DNA from: Phycisphaerae bacterium
Lineage (GTDB): Bacteria; Planctomycetota; Phycisphaerae; Phycisphaerales; UBA1924
DNA length: 64,000 nucleotides
Reading direction: 5' to 3'
Assembly: GCA_030429705.1 (NCBI GenBank)
Contig: JAUIES010000001.1
Coordinates: forward strand, 496,001 to 560,000
Below, in pieces: positions 26,429 to 35,920 of the stretch (its first letter is position 1; each line of letters begins with the position of its first letter). The translations under genes and the position numbers were made by a program. Under the pieces are notes generated by a model. The model was not told the origin of the DNA. It saw only the letters and a program-made list of their open reading frames with translations, and did not search any database.

Positions 26429-27982
26429 TCAGGGTGCGCAGCCGTCGGCGAACGCGCTGAGATAGGCCGCAACATCGAAGAAATCGTGCTCGCCGTCTGC
26501 GATTAGATCGGCTTGCTCGTCACCACCTGCGAATGCAGCGAGAAACTGAGCGACATCGAAGAAGTCGAGGTGACCAAAAGGTGCTGCAAAGTCCGCCGAG
26601 TTGCACGCCGGGTTTCCGAGTCGGCCATTCGCGTTGATGCGTTGCGCATAGAGGAAGTTGTCGAAGCCCGGTTCAGCCGAATGCCAGACAACCACGAGGC
26701 TGGTGCCCGACTCAACCATGCGAATCGCTCGGGTCGGACCGACCGGCGAGATCGGCCACACCTCTGGATCAATCGTTCCATCAGCATTGACGCGGCAGAT
26801 TGAAACACCAGAAGGGCCGCTTACAGCGATCGCCAGTTGGTCGTTCCACAGGACAGGGGCATAGTGGCTATAGATCGGATCGAGAGGGGCAATCAGGATC
26901 CCTTCGTCACCCCACATGCGATCGCCTTCAGCCGACAGTCGCTGAACGCGGAGTGTTTGATCTGACAGCACATCGTCACGCCAAAGGACCATGAGATCGC
27001 CGGTCGCGGGATCAAGTACTGCTTGTGGATCAAACTGGCGTTCGGTTCCGAGCGAGATCCGCAGACCCGCCAGATCGTGGGCGAGGAGGCCGTCCGGTGC
27101 GATTCGTTGGAGAAGCACCGGCGCGGTGGTGAATCCGTCTTCGCGTCCGAGCGTCCAGATGAAATATGCTCCGCCCACGCCGTCTGCCACAGCGACGGGA
27201 TCCGTATGGCGTGAAGCGCCGAGGATCTCTCCGGTCTTCATCGGAGAGATCGGGCCAAAGAGCATTGTTCCTTCGCCATCGATTCGAGCGACGCGGGTAG
27301 AGCGTCGGTAGGCTGTCGGCGCATCCCAGAACATGAACGCCCCCCCATCAGCATCTGGAACGGCATCAATGAAACGAAAGTTTGACCCAAAGGCGTTGTT
27401 GTAGATCTTGGATTCTGACCAGACCTGTTTACCAGCCGGATTGATTCGATCCGCGTAGATATTGTTGCTGAGCGTATAAAACTCGATAATGTCCTGATTG
27501 GGGAGTGTGAGCAGGTCTGCGAGTTGAACAGGAAGTGGGACCAGCAAGCCCGAGCCCCAAGTCGGCAGACCTGTGTGATCGAATCGAAGAAGGGCTGAGG
27601 CCGCGAGATCCGCGAAGGCTCGCGCCACGACCGCCTCATTCCCGCTGGCAACGAGTGCAGGCGCGTTAACGAAACCGCAGGTCGGATCCGGCTGAATGAT
27701 CATGCCACCCGATGTGAAACTGGCTCCCAAATGATCGAGTCTCTGGATGCGAAAATCGGATTCGCAGTATCCATCCTGCCACGCGACCCACACAGCGTCG
27801 TCCGCCGTCACGGTCAGTGTGTGTCGTTCAATGCCAGGCCCGGGTGCGGTGCCGATGAACAGCGGTTCGGCAGCGTCGGTCGGCCAGTCGGCGTGTGCTG
27901 GCGTACCGAGACCGGCACATACAATGGTTGTGATTGAAAGAGTCGCTGGTCTCAATAGACGGCCCGTTGTGCGTGCAGACAT
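26429..27982 (-). CDS. Large exported protein with GC-type dockerin-like domain (APFG subtype)
   Basis: A 517-residue secreted protein. The signal peptide ends near PAHAD. The body has repeated beta segments with Trp/Asp (DAVWVAWQDGY, GGAFMFWDAPTAY, VGGAYFIWTLGRE, GDLMVLWRDDV, TSLVVVWHSAE), which reads like a beta-propeller of about five to seven blades. It ends with CNSADFAAPFGHLDFFDVAQFLAAF and a second FFDVAAYLSAF copy closing in DGCAP. In this subtype the DxNxD calcium loop of other copies is replaced by AAPFG. Confidence 0.78.
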   Translation of the reverse strand: MSARTTGRLLRPATLSITTIVCAGLGTPAHADWPTDAAEPLFIGTAPGPGIERHTLTVTADDAVWVAWQDGYCESDFRIQRLDHLGASFTSGGMIIQPDPTCGFVNAPALVASGNEAVVARAFADLAASALLRFDHTGLPTWGSGLLVPLPVQLADLLTLPNQDIIEFYTLSNNIYADRINPAGKQVWSESKIYNNAFGSNFRFIDAVPDADGGAFMFWDAPTAYRRSTRVARIDGEGTMLFGPISPMKTGEILGASRHTDPVAVADGVGGAYFIWTLGREDGFTTAPVLLQRIAPDGLLAHDLAGLRISLGTERQFDPQAVLDPATGDLMVLWRDDVLSDQTLRVQRLSAEGDRMWGDEGILIAPLDPIYSHYAPVLWNDQLAIAVSGPSGVSICRVNADGTIDPEVWPISPVGPTRAIRMVESGTSLVVVWHSAEPGFDNFLYAQRINANGRLGNPACNSADFAAPFGHLDFFDVAQFLAAFAGGDEQADLIADGEHDFFDVAAYLSAFADGCAP

Positions 27983-28251
27983 CAGGTCTCCCTTCTTTCG
28001 TGTTGGTCAGCGATCGATACGCTTCGCGCCGAACCCGACCTGGATACCGCCAATTGTACAGCGAGTTGGACTGAGACCAACCAACTAAACAGGGGGTAGG
28101 CGTAGATGTGTCAATTTTGGCTGGGTGCCAGATTGGCCTTGTGCCGACCGCGGATCAACCACAGCGAAAAAGCTCGGATCATGCGTTCACTGGTGCCTGG
28201 GTCTTCACGCACGAAAGCAGCAAAACTGTGTTTGAATGTTAGACGCGGCTC

Positions 28252-29271
28252 TTAGGAGTCGTCCGGTTTGGGCGATGCAACACTTGTTGCGCGAACGACA
28301 ACTTCCGGGGGGGATTGTTCCGCTTCCTCTGAAGTGATCGCCAGTTTTGGTTCGGTAATGGTTGCGGTCTCGGCGTTTGGTTGTGCGGGTGTCTCGTCGC
28401 GGCCTCGTGTGCCGACTTCGAGGTACCCAAGCGCGCGGGCGATCAGTTCGCCTCGGCTTGAGGCGCCGAGTTTCCTGTGCAAACTCTTGACATGATCATG
28501 AACGGTGTGCGGGCTGCGCTCGAGTTCTTCGGCGATCTGACGGACACTCTTGCCGAGAACCAATTGTTCGATCACTTGCTGTTCACGAACGGTCAACCAC
28601 GGGATGTCGCCTTCACCGACGGTACTGAGTGCGAGCGATGCCCGGCGAGCGAGCAAGGGCAAAATTGCCTTCAGAGCGCCATGATTCTCAACCCCGCAGC
28701 GACGCGGGCCGGTCGGACCATGACCGAGCAAACCAATCTGCACCACGACATAACGAGCCGGTGAAGCGTCGTTGATTGGCACGACACCAATCGCAAGATC
28801 ACTGATGTCTGACCCCACCCAAATGGTACCGATCGGTGCAGTCCGCCACAGTTCGGTGCCACCAAGTCTGGCAGCGGATGCTGACAGGGTGTCGCCGAGT
28901 TCGAGGTTTTCGAGACGGAAGCCGAGTTCGCGCAGGCGATCAGATCGACTACGGATACCCAGTTCGATGCTGGCGCTCTCTTCAGAATCGCCTGCATTGT
29001 TGTCGGTCCAATGCGTGACCGGTGTTTTGATTGCTTCTGCTTTGGAAAGTGTTGAGCCGCAGCCTGAAGCGTCGAGCGATACAACGCGACCGGAGGGTTC
29101 GGCACGAAGAACCATGACGCACACACGACTCGGCGCGAGAAGGACGCTGATCGCCTGAGCGGCACGCGTACTCCAATCGAGTGTCGCCACGGCGGGGAGC
29201 CCGCAAAGGCGTTCGGTCGTCCCGACCACCGAATCGAGTGTCATTGCCACGGCGTTGCCTGTCTCGCCCAT
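28252..29271 (-). CDS. LuxR-type transcription regulator
   Basis: A 339-residue protein from the ATG at 29271 (AAGGAG upstream). The DNA-binding helix-turn-helix is LTVREQQVIEQLVLGKSVRQ...SPHTVHDHVKSLHRKLGA near residues 225-280. The ~220-residue N-terminal part has no receiver aspartate pattern and may be a sensing domain of its own. After the HTH comes a charged, Glu/Pro-rich tail of about 50 residues. Its targets are unknown; the nearest genes are dockerin proteins. Confidence 0.83.
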   Translation of the reverse strand: MGETGNAVAMTLDSVVGTTERLCGLPAVATLDWSTRAAQAISVLLAPSRVCVMVLRAEPSGRVVSLDASGCGSTLSKAEAIKTPVTHWTDNNAGDSEESASIELGIRSRSDRLRELGFRLENLELGDTLSASAARLGGTELWRTAPIGTIWVGSDISDLAIGVVPINDASPARYVVVQIGLLGHGPTGPRRCGVENHGALKAILPLLARRASLALSTVGEGDIPWLTVREQQVIEQLVLGKSVRQIAEELERSPHTVHDHVKSLHRKLGASSRGELIARALGYLEVGTRGRDETPAQPNAETATITEPKLAITSEEAEQSPPEVVVRATSVASPKPDDS

Positions 29272-29629
29272 CTCGGTCTCCTTCCGCCGAATATCCCCAC
29301 TCTGAATCGCAGAGCATGGTTGGGTATTCGGGTCGTGGCCCATGTCAGAACCAATTTCCACCCGTGCGTTTGCTCGCCAACCTGCCACTATGAGGTAATT
29401 GCCCATCCCTCACCGGCTTGCTGACGAGAATGCCTGCACATTCTAGCGAATCTTGGCTCGAAGGGGACACCTATCTCTGAGGTTTCGCACAAATGACTCA
29501 CCCGCCAGATTTGGGTATCCCACAACCAAGACTCACAGCACGAGTATACACCAATTATCGGGGCCTGAGCATCAAAATAGGTGGACAGGGCGAGATGGGG
29601 TATCTAAATATGGCCGTTTTGATCGGCCT
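29272..29629. other. Intergenic region between the LuxR gene start and the next gene's end
   Basis: About 360 bp without a supported gene. It should hold the luxR-type gene's promoter. A short hairpin (GGCCG...CGGCC at 29612-29628) lies directly after the stop of the dockerin gene at 29630 and may be its terminator, though its T-run is poor (ATATTTA). Confidence 0.5.
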
Positions 29630-30367
29630 TTATTCGTCACATGCCGAAGCGTGTGCGTTCAGGTAAGACGCCACATCGAAGAAATCGAAAACCCCGAAGG
29701 GTGCCGCTCGGTCGGCCACCGATTCCTGGGCACTGAACGCTGCGAGATAGGCCGCGATATCGAAGAAATCGATGACACCGAATGGAGCCGCCAGATCGGC
29801 CGAGTTGCACCTGGTGGTGTCGAGCGCGATGTTGTCAAGCGCAAACATCGTGGCAAAAGGGCCGGCCGCGAACGAGACTGCGACGCAGTGGATTTCACCC
29901 ACACCTTCAATAACTGCACTGCCCGAAACGCTGTCACCAAGACTGGCCGGCCAGGTGTTGGCAAAGGTCGGGAAGCCCTGCTCGAATGCGATCATGTTGC
30001 CATCGATATCGAATGCCTGCAGATGCATCTGGACAGACGAATGGATGGTTTCGTTGAGTGAGAAGTGAACCTCGGCTCGGGTGGCTGGAGCGGAGAGTTC
30101 GATGATGAGAAAATCGCCCATTTCGCCGATCAAAAAGGCACCTTCGCCCCATGGCCCGTCATCAGGTACACCTTCAGTCTGCGTCGCTGGCGCATCGAGT
30201 GCTTGAATCTGTGAATGGAAAGTCGCAAGGCCGGCAATGGTCACGCCGTGGATCGAGGTCCCAGTGGGCACTTCCGAGAAGGAGATCGTTTCAGTGTTGG
30301 CCGTTGCCAAGGCTGCGGATGAAAGCAGGGCTGCGAGCGCGAATGTGGTGTTGGTGGAACGGCGCAT
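29630..30367 (-). CDS. Exported protein with GC-type dockerin-like domain (APFG subtype)
   Basis: A 245-residue secreted protein. The signal peptide ends near LATANTE. The body (ISFSEVPTGTSIHGVTIAGLATFHS ... FALDNIALDT) reads as a beta sandwich with a closing DNIAL strand often seen in planctomycete adhesin-like modules. It ends in CNSADLAAPFGVIDFFDIAAYLAAFSA and RAAPFGVFDFFDVASYLNAHASACDE. It shares the APFG variant with the 26429 gene; the last cysteine is in SACDE rather than GCP. Confidence 0.8.
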   Translation of the reverse strand: MRRSTNTTFALAALLSSAALATANTETISFSEVPTGTSIHGVTIAGLATFHSQIQALDAPATQTEGVPDDGPWGEGAFLIGEMGDFLIIELSAPATRAEVHFSLNETIHSSVQMHLQAFDIDGNMIAFEQGFPTFANTWPASLGDSVSGSAVIEGVGEIHCVAVSFAAGPFATMFALDNIALDTTRCNSADLAAPFGVIDFFDIAAYLAAFSAQESVADRAAPFGVFDFFDVASYLNAHASACDE

Positions 30368-30571
30368 GAAGTTCTCCTTTGTTCGAATCCGTGGGTCAGA
30401 GCCGAAGTCCGCAGAGCCGGGACATCGTCAGGTTATCACAGTATTACCGATGATCCAAAGGCTTTGCCCCCACTCAATAGTGGGTTGTCACAGAAACAGC
30501 GGCCATGTGTGGCCAACAACACCTTTGAGCGCGCATCGGGGTACCATGCATTCTCATTACAGGAGATACCG

Positions 30572-31771
30572 ATGAAGATTCATGAATATCAGGGCCGCGA
30601 CCTACTTGCTTCCTATGGCGTGCCCGTGCCGGCAGCCTCGGTGATCGAGTCGATCGAAGACGCCGCGACAACCTACAAGCGCGTCACAAGCGAAGCCGGG
30701 ACCGATCTGGCGGTGATCAAGGCCCAGGTGCACGCGGGCGGCCGGGGCAAGGCAGGATTCGTCAAACTCGTACGAAGCCCCGAAGAAGCGACCGAGGCTG
30801 CCAAGTTCATGCTCAGCAACAAGATGGTCTCCGTCCAGACCGGTCCTGACGGACTCGAAGTCACCAAACTCCTGGTCGCAGCGGGCGTGGATATCGCGCA
30901 CGAATACTACCTCGCCATCACCACCGACCGGGCGACGCGGAAAAATGTGCTCATCGCGTCAGCCGAAGGGGGGGTCGAGATCGAGAAGGTGGCCGAGGAA
31001 AACCCCGATGCCATTATCAAAACACCCATTCACCCATTGATCGGCTTGCAACCACACCAGGCCCGCGAGGTCGCGTTCCGGCTCGGGTTCAAGGGCAAGC
31101 AGGTCGGGCAGGCTGTCAAGGCAATGATGGCGCTGTCACAGTTGTTTGTTGAGAAGGACTGTTCACTCGCTGAGATCAACCCGCTGATCGTGACGCCTTC
31201 GACCGGCGATGCGCCCGACGGGCAGGTGCTGGCAATCGATGCCAAGTTTACCTTTGACGACAACGCGACCTTCCGGCACAAGGACATCGCAGGGCTCTTT
31301 GACCCGGCGGAAGAGAACCCGGCGGAACTGCGCGCGCAGCGGTTCGGGCTCAGTTACATCGCGCTCGATGGCAACATCGGGTGCCTGGTCAATGGGGCCG
31401 GGCTGGCGATGGCGACCATGGACACGATCAAGCACTACGGGGGGGAGCCGGCCAACTTCCTCGATGTCGGCGGTTCGGCGACCGAAGAAGCCGTCACCGA
31501 GGCCTTCCGCATCATCCTCAGCGATCACGCGGTCAAGGGAATCATGGTCAACATCTTCGGCGGGATCATGGACTGCGCGGTGATCGCGCAGGGGATTGTC
31601 AACGCCGCCAAGGAGGTCGGGTTCAAGGTGCCGCTCGTGGTGCGTCTTGAGGGGAACAATGTGGAGGCCGGCCGGGCGATCTTGAAGGAGGCTTCGGCCT
31701 CACTGTCGACGCTGCAAGCGGCTGAAGATCTGGCGGATGCGGGGGAAAAGGTTGTGAAGGCTGTAGGATAG
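30572..31771 (+). CDS. sucC: Succinyl-CoA synthetase (ADP-forming) beta subunit
   Basis: A 399-residue ATP-grasp protein starting [20 protein letters not shown] after an [19 protein letters not shown] (nucleotide-binding), [16 protein letters not shown], and [15 protein letters not shown] are as expected, and the C-terminal CoA-ligase domain ([33 protein letters not shown]) is complete. It makes ATP and succinate from succinyl-CoA together with SucD. No sucD follows; an Mrr-type gene comes next instead. Two small hairpins lie in the 200-bp leader (30469-30484, 30501-30514). Confidence 0.95.
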   Translation: MKIHEYQGRDLLASYGVPVPAASVIESIEDAATTYKRVTSEAGTDLAVIKAQVHAGGRGKAGFVKLVRSPEEATEAAKFMLSNKMVSVQTGPDGLEVTKLLVAAGVDIAHEYYLAITTDRATRKNVLIASAEGGVEIEKVAEENPDAIIKTPIHPLIGLQPHQAREVAFRLGFKGKQVGQAVKAMMALSQLFVEKDCSLAEINPLIVTPSTGDAPDGQVLAIDAKFTFDDNATFRHKDIAGLFDPAEENPAELRAQRFGLSYIALDGNIGCLVNGAGLAMATMDTIKHYGGEPANFLDVGGSATEEAVTEAFRIILSDHAVKGIMVNIFGGIMDCAVIAQGIVNAAKEVGFKVPLVVRLEGNNVEAGRAILKEASASLSTLQAAEDLADAGEKVVKAVG

Positions 31772-31801
31772 AGTTAAGCAGAATCTTGTACACTACTGGT
31801 C

Positions 31802-32647
31802 ATGCCCATTCCTGTTCAATCAAGAATCACTGATGCTTTGCTCATTGAAATGCTCGATGCGGGCGGATCGTGCAGGCCGCGAGATATTTACGACCGCGTC
31901 GCCGCGCACTTTCCCGACATGACTCCGGAAGAGCGAGCGGACGAACTCGACAACTGGGGAACTAATCGATTTAATAACAAGGTGCAGTGGTCTCGCCAGT
32001 CGCTTGTTATGGAAGAATTGATTGATGGTTCAGTCAGAGGTGTGTGGACTTTCACCGCCGCGGGCCGCTCAACTGCTGAACGGTTGAGAGGAAGCGAGGC
32101 TGAACTTACCACAAACGCTGAGCCCCATCAGCCGACCATTCTGGACCTACTCGAACAACACAACACGGAGTTGCGTGAAGCGATCGAAGAGCGTTTGCGT
32201 GCGCTTGATCCGTTCCAGTTCGAAGAGCTGGCGGGACGACTGCTGAGGGCGATGGGATTTCGTGATGTGGAAGTCACACAGAAATCCGCAGACGGAGGAA
32301 TCGACGGCCACGGAAAGCTTCGCGTGGGAATTGTAAATGTGAAAGCCGCATTCCAATGCAAGAGATGGCGAGACTCCGTCCATCGTCCAGCAATCGATCA
32401 ATTTCGCGGAGCGACACAGGGTCGATTCGATCAGGCAATATTAATGACGACTGCTCGGTTTAGCGAGAACGCCATCGCAGAGTCTATCCGAGCAGGTGTC
32501 ATTCCCATTATCTTGGTCGATGGACCCCGAATGATCGAACTGATGATCGACAACGACATCGGAACTTCCCGTAAGCCGCTCGCGATTGCCCAACTCGACG
32601 AGAGTTTCTTTGCTGAGCTCGGTGACGGTCTTGAAATAGACGAATAA
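31802..32647 (+). CDS. Mrr-type restriction endonuclease
   Basis: A 281-residue protein 30 bp after sucC. Residues 5-95 form the winged-helix Mrr N-terminal domain (ITDALLIEMLDAGGSCRPRDIYDRVAAHF). The catalytic domain has FEELAGRLLRAMGF near 140-153, DGGIDGHG with Asp168, and AFQCKRW with Gln185 and Lys187, the PD-(D/E)XK core of Mrr, followed by IDQFRGA and ILMTTARFSENA. Mrr enzymes cut modified DNA. No methyltransferase is adjacent, which fits a modification-dependent nuclease. Confidence 0.9.
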   Translation: MPIPVQSRITDALLIEMLDAGGSCRPRDIYDRVAAHFPDMTPEERADELDNWGTNRFNNKVQWSRQSLVMEELIDGSVRGVWTFTAAGRSTAERLRGSEAELTTNAEPHQPTILDLLEQHNTELREAIEERLRALDPFQFEELAGRLLRAMGFRDVEVTQKSADGGIDGHGKLRVGIVNVKAAFQCKRWRDSVHRPAIDQFRGATQGRFDQAILMTTARFSENAIAESIRAGVIPIILVDGPRMIELMIDNDIGTSRKPLAIAQLDESFFAELGDGLEIDE

Positions 32648-33238
32648 CACGGCAGATGGCCCTTGTGAAATCACCCTGTGGGGCATGCACAGCGAGTCTT
32701 TGAGTCGTGCGTGGTTGACGGTCGGGCTGTCATGACGCCGCGATCTCTTCCATGACCTGCCAGCGTCTTGGCCCGTCCCCGTGGCCGACTCGAAAACGCG
32801 CTGGCTTTGGCACACAAGAGATGAAGAGCACCGATGTCGAAGACGACATCAGTGGCACGGGTCAGAGAGTACGGGGCGGCTCCGGTGCCACCCCGCCGAT
32901 CCCGATCGATCGGGTGTCGTTCTGCATGGCTTGAGCCGCGAGGACTTCATTCGTGCCGCTGAACTGTCCGCGGCTCGGTGGGACGGCGTGCGACCAACGC
33001 ACTGACCTGAAGACAGGTCAGTGGCACGGGTCAGGGGCATCCGGCCCTCGGGAAGGTCTGCTTTTCGGATGGGGTAGGGGAGCTACCGACGCAGCCTCCC
33101 ACGATTGCACCGAAGTCGTCATCGACCGGCGGTCGCCCGGGGAGAAGAAATGGGAAGCGGCTGAAGGCTATGGTGTTCTCGTACCGCTCATTGCCTGCTG
33201 ACCACCCACACTTGCGCGAGAAACGATCGGCGAACGCC
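32648..33238. other. 591-bp region without a recognised gene, containing short repeats
   Basis: No frame here has support. It holds a perfect 10-bp inverted repeat with a 4-base loop (CACTGACCTG/CAGGTCAGTG, 33000-33023) and a 16-bp direct repeat, CAGTGGCACGGGTCAG, at 32850-32865 and 33019-33034. It may be the remains of a mobile element or a decayed gene between the Mrr and GrpB genes. Confidence 0.5.
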
Positions 33239-33724
33239 ATGGAACCGTTGTTCACTTTGAATCCCGGCGACTCACAGACGATGCGCGATGAACGCGATCG
33301 GGTGGACAGCCTCTTGCGGCAACTCCTGCCGTGCGCACACATTTCGGAAGTTGGCAGCAGCGCGGTCGACGGCGTTCTTGGCAAACACGACATCGACTTC
33401 GCGGTCCTCGTCGCCGAAGAACGGTTTGTCGAAACTCGAGCGATCCTCGACGGGGCTTTTGAGCGGAATCAGCAGCAATACAGTTCCGATGACTATCAAG
33501 GCTACACCGCGTCAAGCACCTGGGATGTGGCGATTCAATTAACCGTGCGTGGCGGGCCACACGATGACTTCCATGCGTTTCTTGACGCACTGAAAGCCAG
33601 TCCCGCGTTGCGTGATTCCTACAACGCTCTGAAGCGCCGATGGAATGGCAAGCCGATGCAGGCCTATCGAGATGCAAAGGCTCAGTTCATCGAAGCCGCC
33701 CTTCAAGAACGCGGGCACCCATAG
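33239..33724 (+). CDS. GrpB-like nucleotidyltransferase-fold protein
   Basis: A ~161-residue protein. VGSSAVDGVLGKHDIDFAVLV is the nucleotidyltransferase-like motif of GrpB/UPF0157 proteins, followed by WDVAIQLTVRGGPHDDFHAFLDAL and YNALKRRW. The reaction is not known for most members; they resemble minimal nucleotidyltransferases. The ATG at 33239 begins the domain without a clear ribosome site, and a longer frame to 33170 cannot be excluded. Confidence 0.78.
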   Translation: MEPLFTLNPGDSQTMRDERDRVDSLLRQLLPCAHISEVGSSAVDGVLGKHDIDFAVLVAEERFVETRAILDGAFERNQQQYSSDDYQGYTASSTWDVAIQLTVRGGPHDDFHAFLDALKASPALRDSYNALKRRWNGKPMQAYRDAKAQFIEAALQERGHP

Positions 33725-33783
33725 CGGACCATGGCTAGTCCCCCGCTTGCGCTGCGGGTTTGGGTCAGTTCAACAAGGATCGC

Positions 33784-34587
33784 TCACGGCTGCGCGGTCG
33801 CGCTCGGCGGCGACTCGGCATGGTGGTTGACCACAGCGCCGACGAGGGCGCGCACCGGATGGAACGAGGAGAGGTGTAGAGCCTCGATCGATGTTGCGAT
33901 ATCGGCATCGAGTCGATCGCGATCAGTCATGTACGCGCGGATCTCGGGCTCGGTCAGATAGAACGCCCACACATGGGGAGGATGGTTCGCCGCGACATTG
34001 GCTTCACTGGCCCATTTCTGATGGACCAACGCCTCGCCGTAGCCGAGCCGAATGGTCAGCATGTCGGTGAGCCGCTCATAAGTCCGAACCCACGCATACT
34101 CCTCGGCTGTTGGCTCGTGCATCATGGCCTGATAGTGTCGGCCGAGTGAGATGAGATCGCGTGCGCTCAGCTCGGCGTAATGGGCGGCATGCATCATCTC
34201 GTGTGCGAGCAGGCCGGTGATGATGTCGTCGAGGTCCTCGTGCTGATCAAGGAAGATGTCTTTGCTCAGGACTATCTTGGCCCCCGACACACTTGCCAGC
34301 CCCGAGACCGCGGGGCTGGTCTGCCCGAGCCCGCCGAGATCGGTGACCTTGACTTCGACAACCAGATCATCCATGCCGTAGTCGGCGCGAATCTGCTCGA
34401 GCGACCGCTCGACACGCCACAGCTTCCGGCGGATGACTCTCTCCTCGTCTTGAGCGTTGGTCCGCACATCGAGAAGCGTGTCGCCGCGCTGCGTGCGCAG
34501 GCAGCCGGACATCGGCCATAGACACATGCAAAGCAACACGAGCGGCCATGCTCGATACCAGAAATCGTTGATCGATGGTGTGGGCAT
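33784..34587 (-). CDS. Lipoprotein with a gluzincin-type zinc metallopeptidase motif
   Basis: A 267-residue protein from the ATG at 34587, which has GAGGTG upstream. The N-terminus has a hydrophobic stretch and lipobox (PMSGC, Cys29). LLAHEMMHAAHY gives HExxH at residues 129-133 and YERLTDML gives ExxxD at 171-175, the zinc ligand set of M48-like gluzincins. It is a candidate cell-envelope peptidase with no closer family assigned. The downstream neighbour is the GrpB-like gene (convergent). Confidence 0.65.
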   Translation of the reverse strand: MPTPSINDFWYRAWPLVLLCMCLWPMSGCLRTQRGDTLLDVRTNAQDEERVIRRKLWRVERSLEQIRADYGMDDLVVEVKVTDLGGLGQTSPAVSGLASVSGAKIVLSKDIFLDQHEDLDDIITGLLAHEMMHAAHYAELSARDLISLGRHYQAMMHEPTAEEYAWVRTYERLTDMLTIRLGYGEALVHQKWASEANVAANHPPHVWAFYLTEPEIRAYMTDRDRLDADIATSIEALHLSSFHPVRALVGAVVNHHAESPPSATAQP

Positions 34588-34836
34588 GCACCTCATCATA
34601 ACGGAAGACTCAATCACTTGTGTCATGTCCGAAGCTGGTGCAATGGCCAGAACAGCGGGTGACACGATGGTCCATCGCTGACTCGAGTGAAACTGAAGGT
34701 GATTGACGCCGTATAACATCATCGACTGGCGATACCATTGAGTACCGGAGCGCTCCGCGAGCGATCACGACACGCCTACATCTAAGACCCGGTATCCTGA
34801 ACCCGCGCTCCCAACAGGAGCCGATGGACTGCCTGC

Positions 34837-35460
34837 ATGCCAAGACCTGCCCTCAACATCACACAAAACACAGATGGGCTGACGATCTTCCTACCTGCAC
34901 CGGGATTCCGTGGCTCGAAATCTGAGATTCAATTTGGTCTCGCCTTCATTGGCGTGGTGGGTTTCATCACCGCTGTGTTTGCACTCGTGCTTAGCGGGAA
35001 TGGGATGGAGGACTCGAGCTTTGGTTTGATGGCGGTTGGCGTGCTCGGCCTGTTCTGGCTCGGAGCGGCCGCGTCGGTCGCCAACGCGTGGATTCGGAGT
35101 CGGCGGCGCGCGATTATCGATGTCGTCGATGACGCGCTGCTGATCACCATGTCCATGCCGTTTTCGAAGAACACGATCCAGATCGAGCGGGCCAACATCA
35201 AAGCCCTCGGCATGGGCCCCAGCGGCGTGGTCGTCGACAATGTGCCCGTCATGGCTTTGCGGCTCGACCTGCGGAAAACCGTGCCCATCGGGAAGAAGAA
35301 CAAACGCGTTCTCAAACTCTTCCGCGAACGCAGCAATGACGAGCTCGAACAAATCGCCGAGGCATTGCGTGAGGCGCTTGATGTTCAGACCAAGTCGGAC
35401 CCGAAATGGGCTGCGGACGCAGCCTCGTCATCTCAACCATCATCTCGTCATGCTCACTAA
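34837..35460 (+). CDS. Membrane protein of unknown function
   Basis: A 207-residue protein with two adjacent hydrophobic helices (IQFGLAFIGVVGFITAVFALVL and FGLMAVGVLGLFWLGAAASVANAW, about residues 30-85) followed by a soluble beta-rich domain like small PH-type modules (IIDVVDDALLITM...IERANIKALGMG). The tail is Ser/Ala-rich. No domain is firmly recognised. Promoter-proximal sequence is unremarkable. Confidence 0.65.
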   Translation: MPRPALNITQNTDGLTIFLPAPGFRGSKSEIQFGLAFIGVVGFITAVFALVLSGNGMEDSSFGLMAVGVLGLFWLGAAASVANAWIRSRRRAIIDVVDDALLITMSMPFSKNTIQIERANIKALGMGPSGVVVDNVPVMALRLDLRKTVPIGKKNKRVLKLFRERSNDELEQIAEALREALDVQTKSDPKWAADAASSSQPSSRHAH

Positions 35461-35496
35461 ACGATCGACCCTCGATCGCGACTTCGATTCGTTGGC

Positions 35497-35567
35497 GGGT
35501 GGCATGGATCGGTGCCGGGCCAAGATTGGACCTCAATGACGCTTCGCTGTGGCCACCAGACATGACC
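35497..35567 (+). repeat. Dispersed palindromic element, copy E (divergent, partial)
   Basis: GGGTGGCATGGATCGGTGC..., CTCAATGACGCTTCGCTGTGGCCA...CATGACC matches copy A in the left end and in the AATGACGC centre, but the right inverted end is not kept. It lies between the membrane protein and YqaE genes. Confidence 0.55.
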
Positions 35568-35738
35568 AGATCAAGCCAACACTCGGCCAACTCGGCGCAC
35601 CTGCGTTGAACATGTCCAGATCTGTTATGATGGACCCCGGCTTCCATATTTGGACTGGGAACGCCGGATGAACGCCTTCGTGAACTGACTCAGAATCAAG
35701 GAGACCAGAAGTCTGATATTCAAACAAACAAACTGCTC

Positions 35739-35882
35739 ATGGTGATCATCGCGATTCTGCTGCCGCCGCTGGCGGTTGGGCTCAAGGCCGGCATCGGCGG
35801 CACCTTCGTACTGAACATCATCTTGTGGTTCCTGTTCTATGTGCCGGGGCTGATTCATGCGTTGTATGTGATTCTCAAATAG
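35739..35882 (+). CDS. YqaE/Pmp3 family small membrane protein
   Basis: A 47-residue peptide, MVIIAILLPPLAVGLKAGIG ... VLNIILWFLFYVPGLIHALYVILK. The LPPLAV turn, the central glycines and the PGxIHALYV end are the Pmp3/YqaE/UPF0057 signature of two-helix membrane peptides linked to membrane potential and stress in other organisms. Family members usually have about ten more N-terminal residues; the upstream in-frame bases read SDIQTNKLL, which fits, but no ATG, GTG or TTG opens them. The ribosome-binding-like AAGGAG (35698-35703) is 36 bases before the ATG. Confidence 0.82.
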   Translation: MVIIAILLPPLAVGLKAGIGGTFVLNIILWFLFYVPGLIHALYVILK

Positions 35883-35920
35883 AATCTGCGACACAGCAGA
35901 CATGCCGCCGCGCGGCTTGT

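Noticed and set aside
32648-33238. Small ORFs of 60-82 codons in the gap as genes
   Set aside because: No ribosome site, no recognised pattern, and base composition does not single out a frame.
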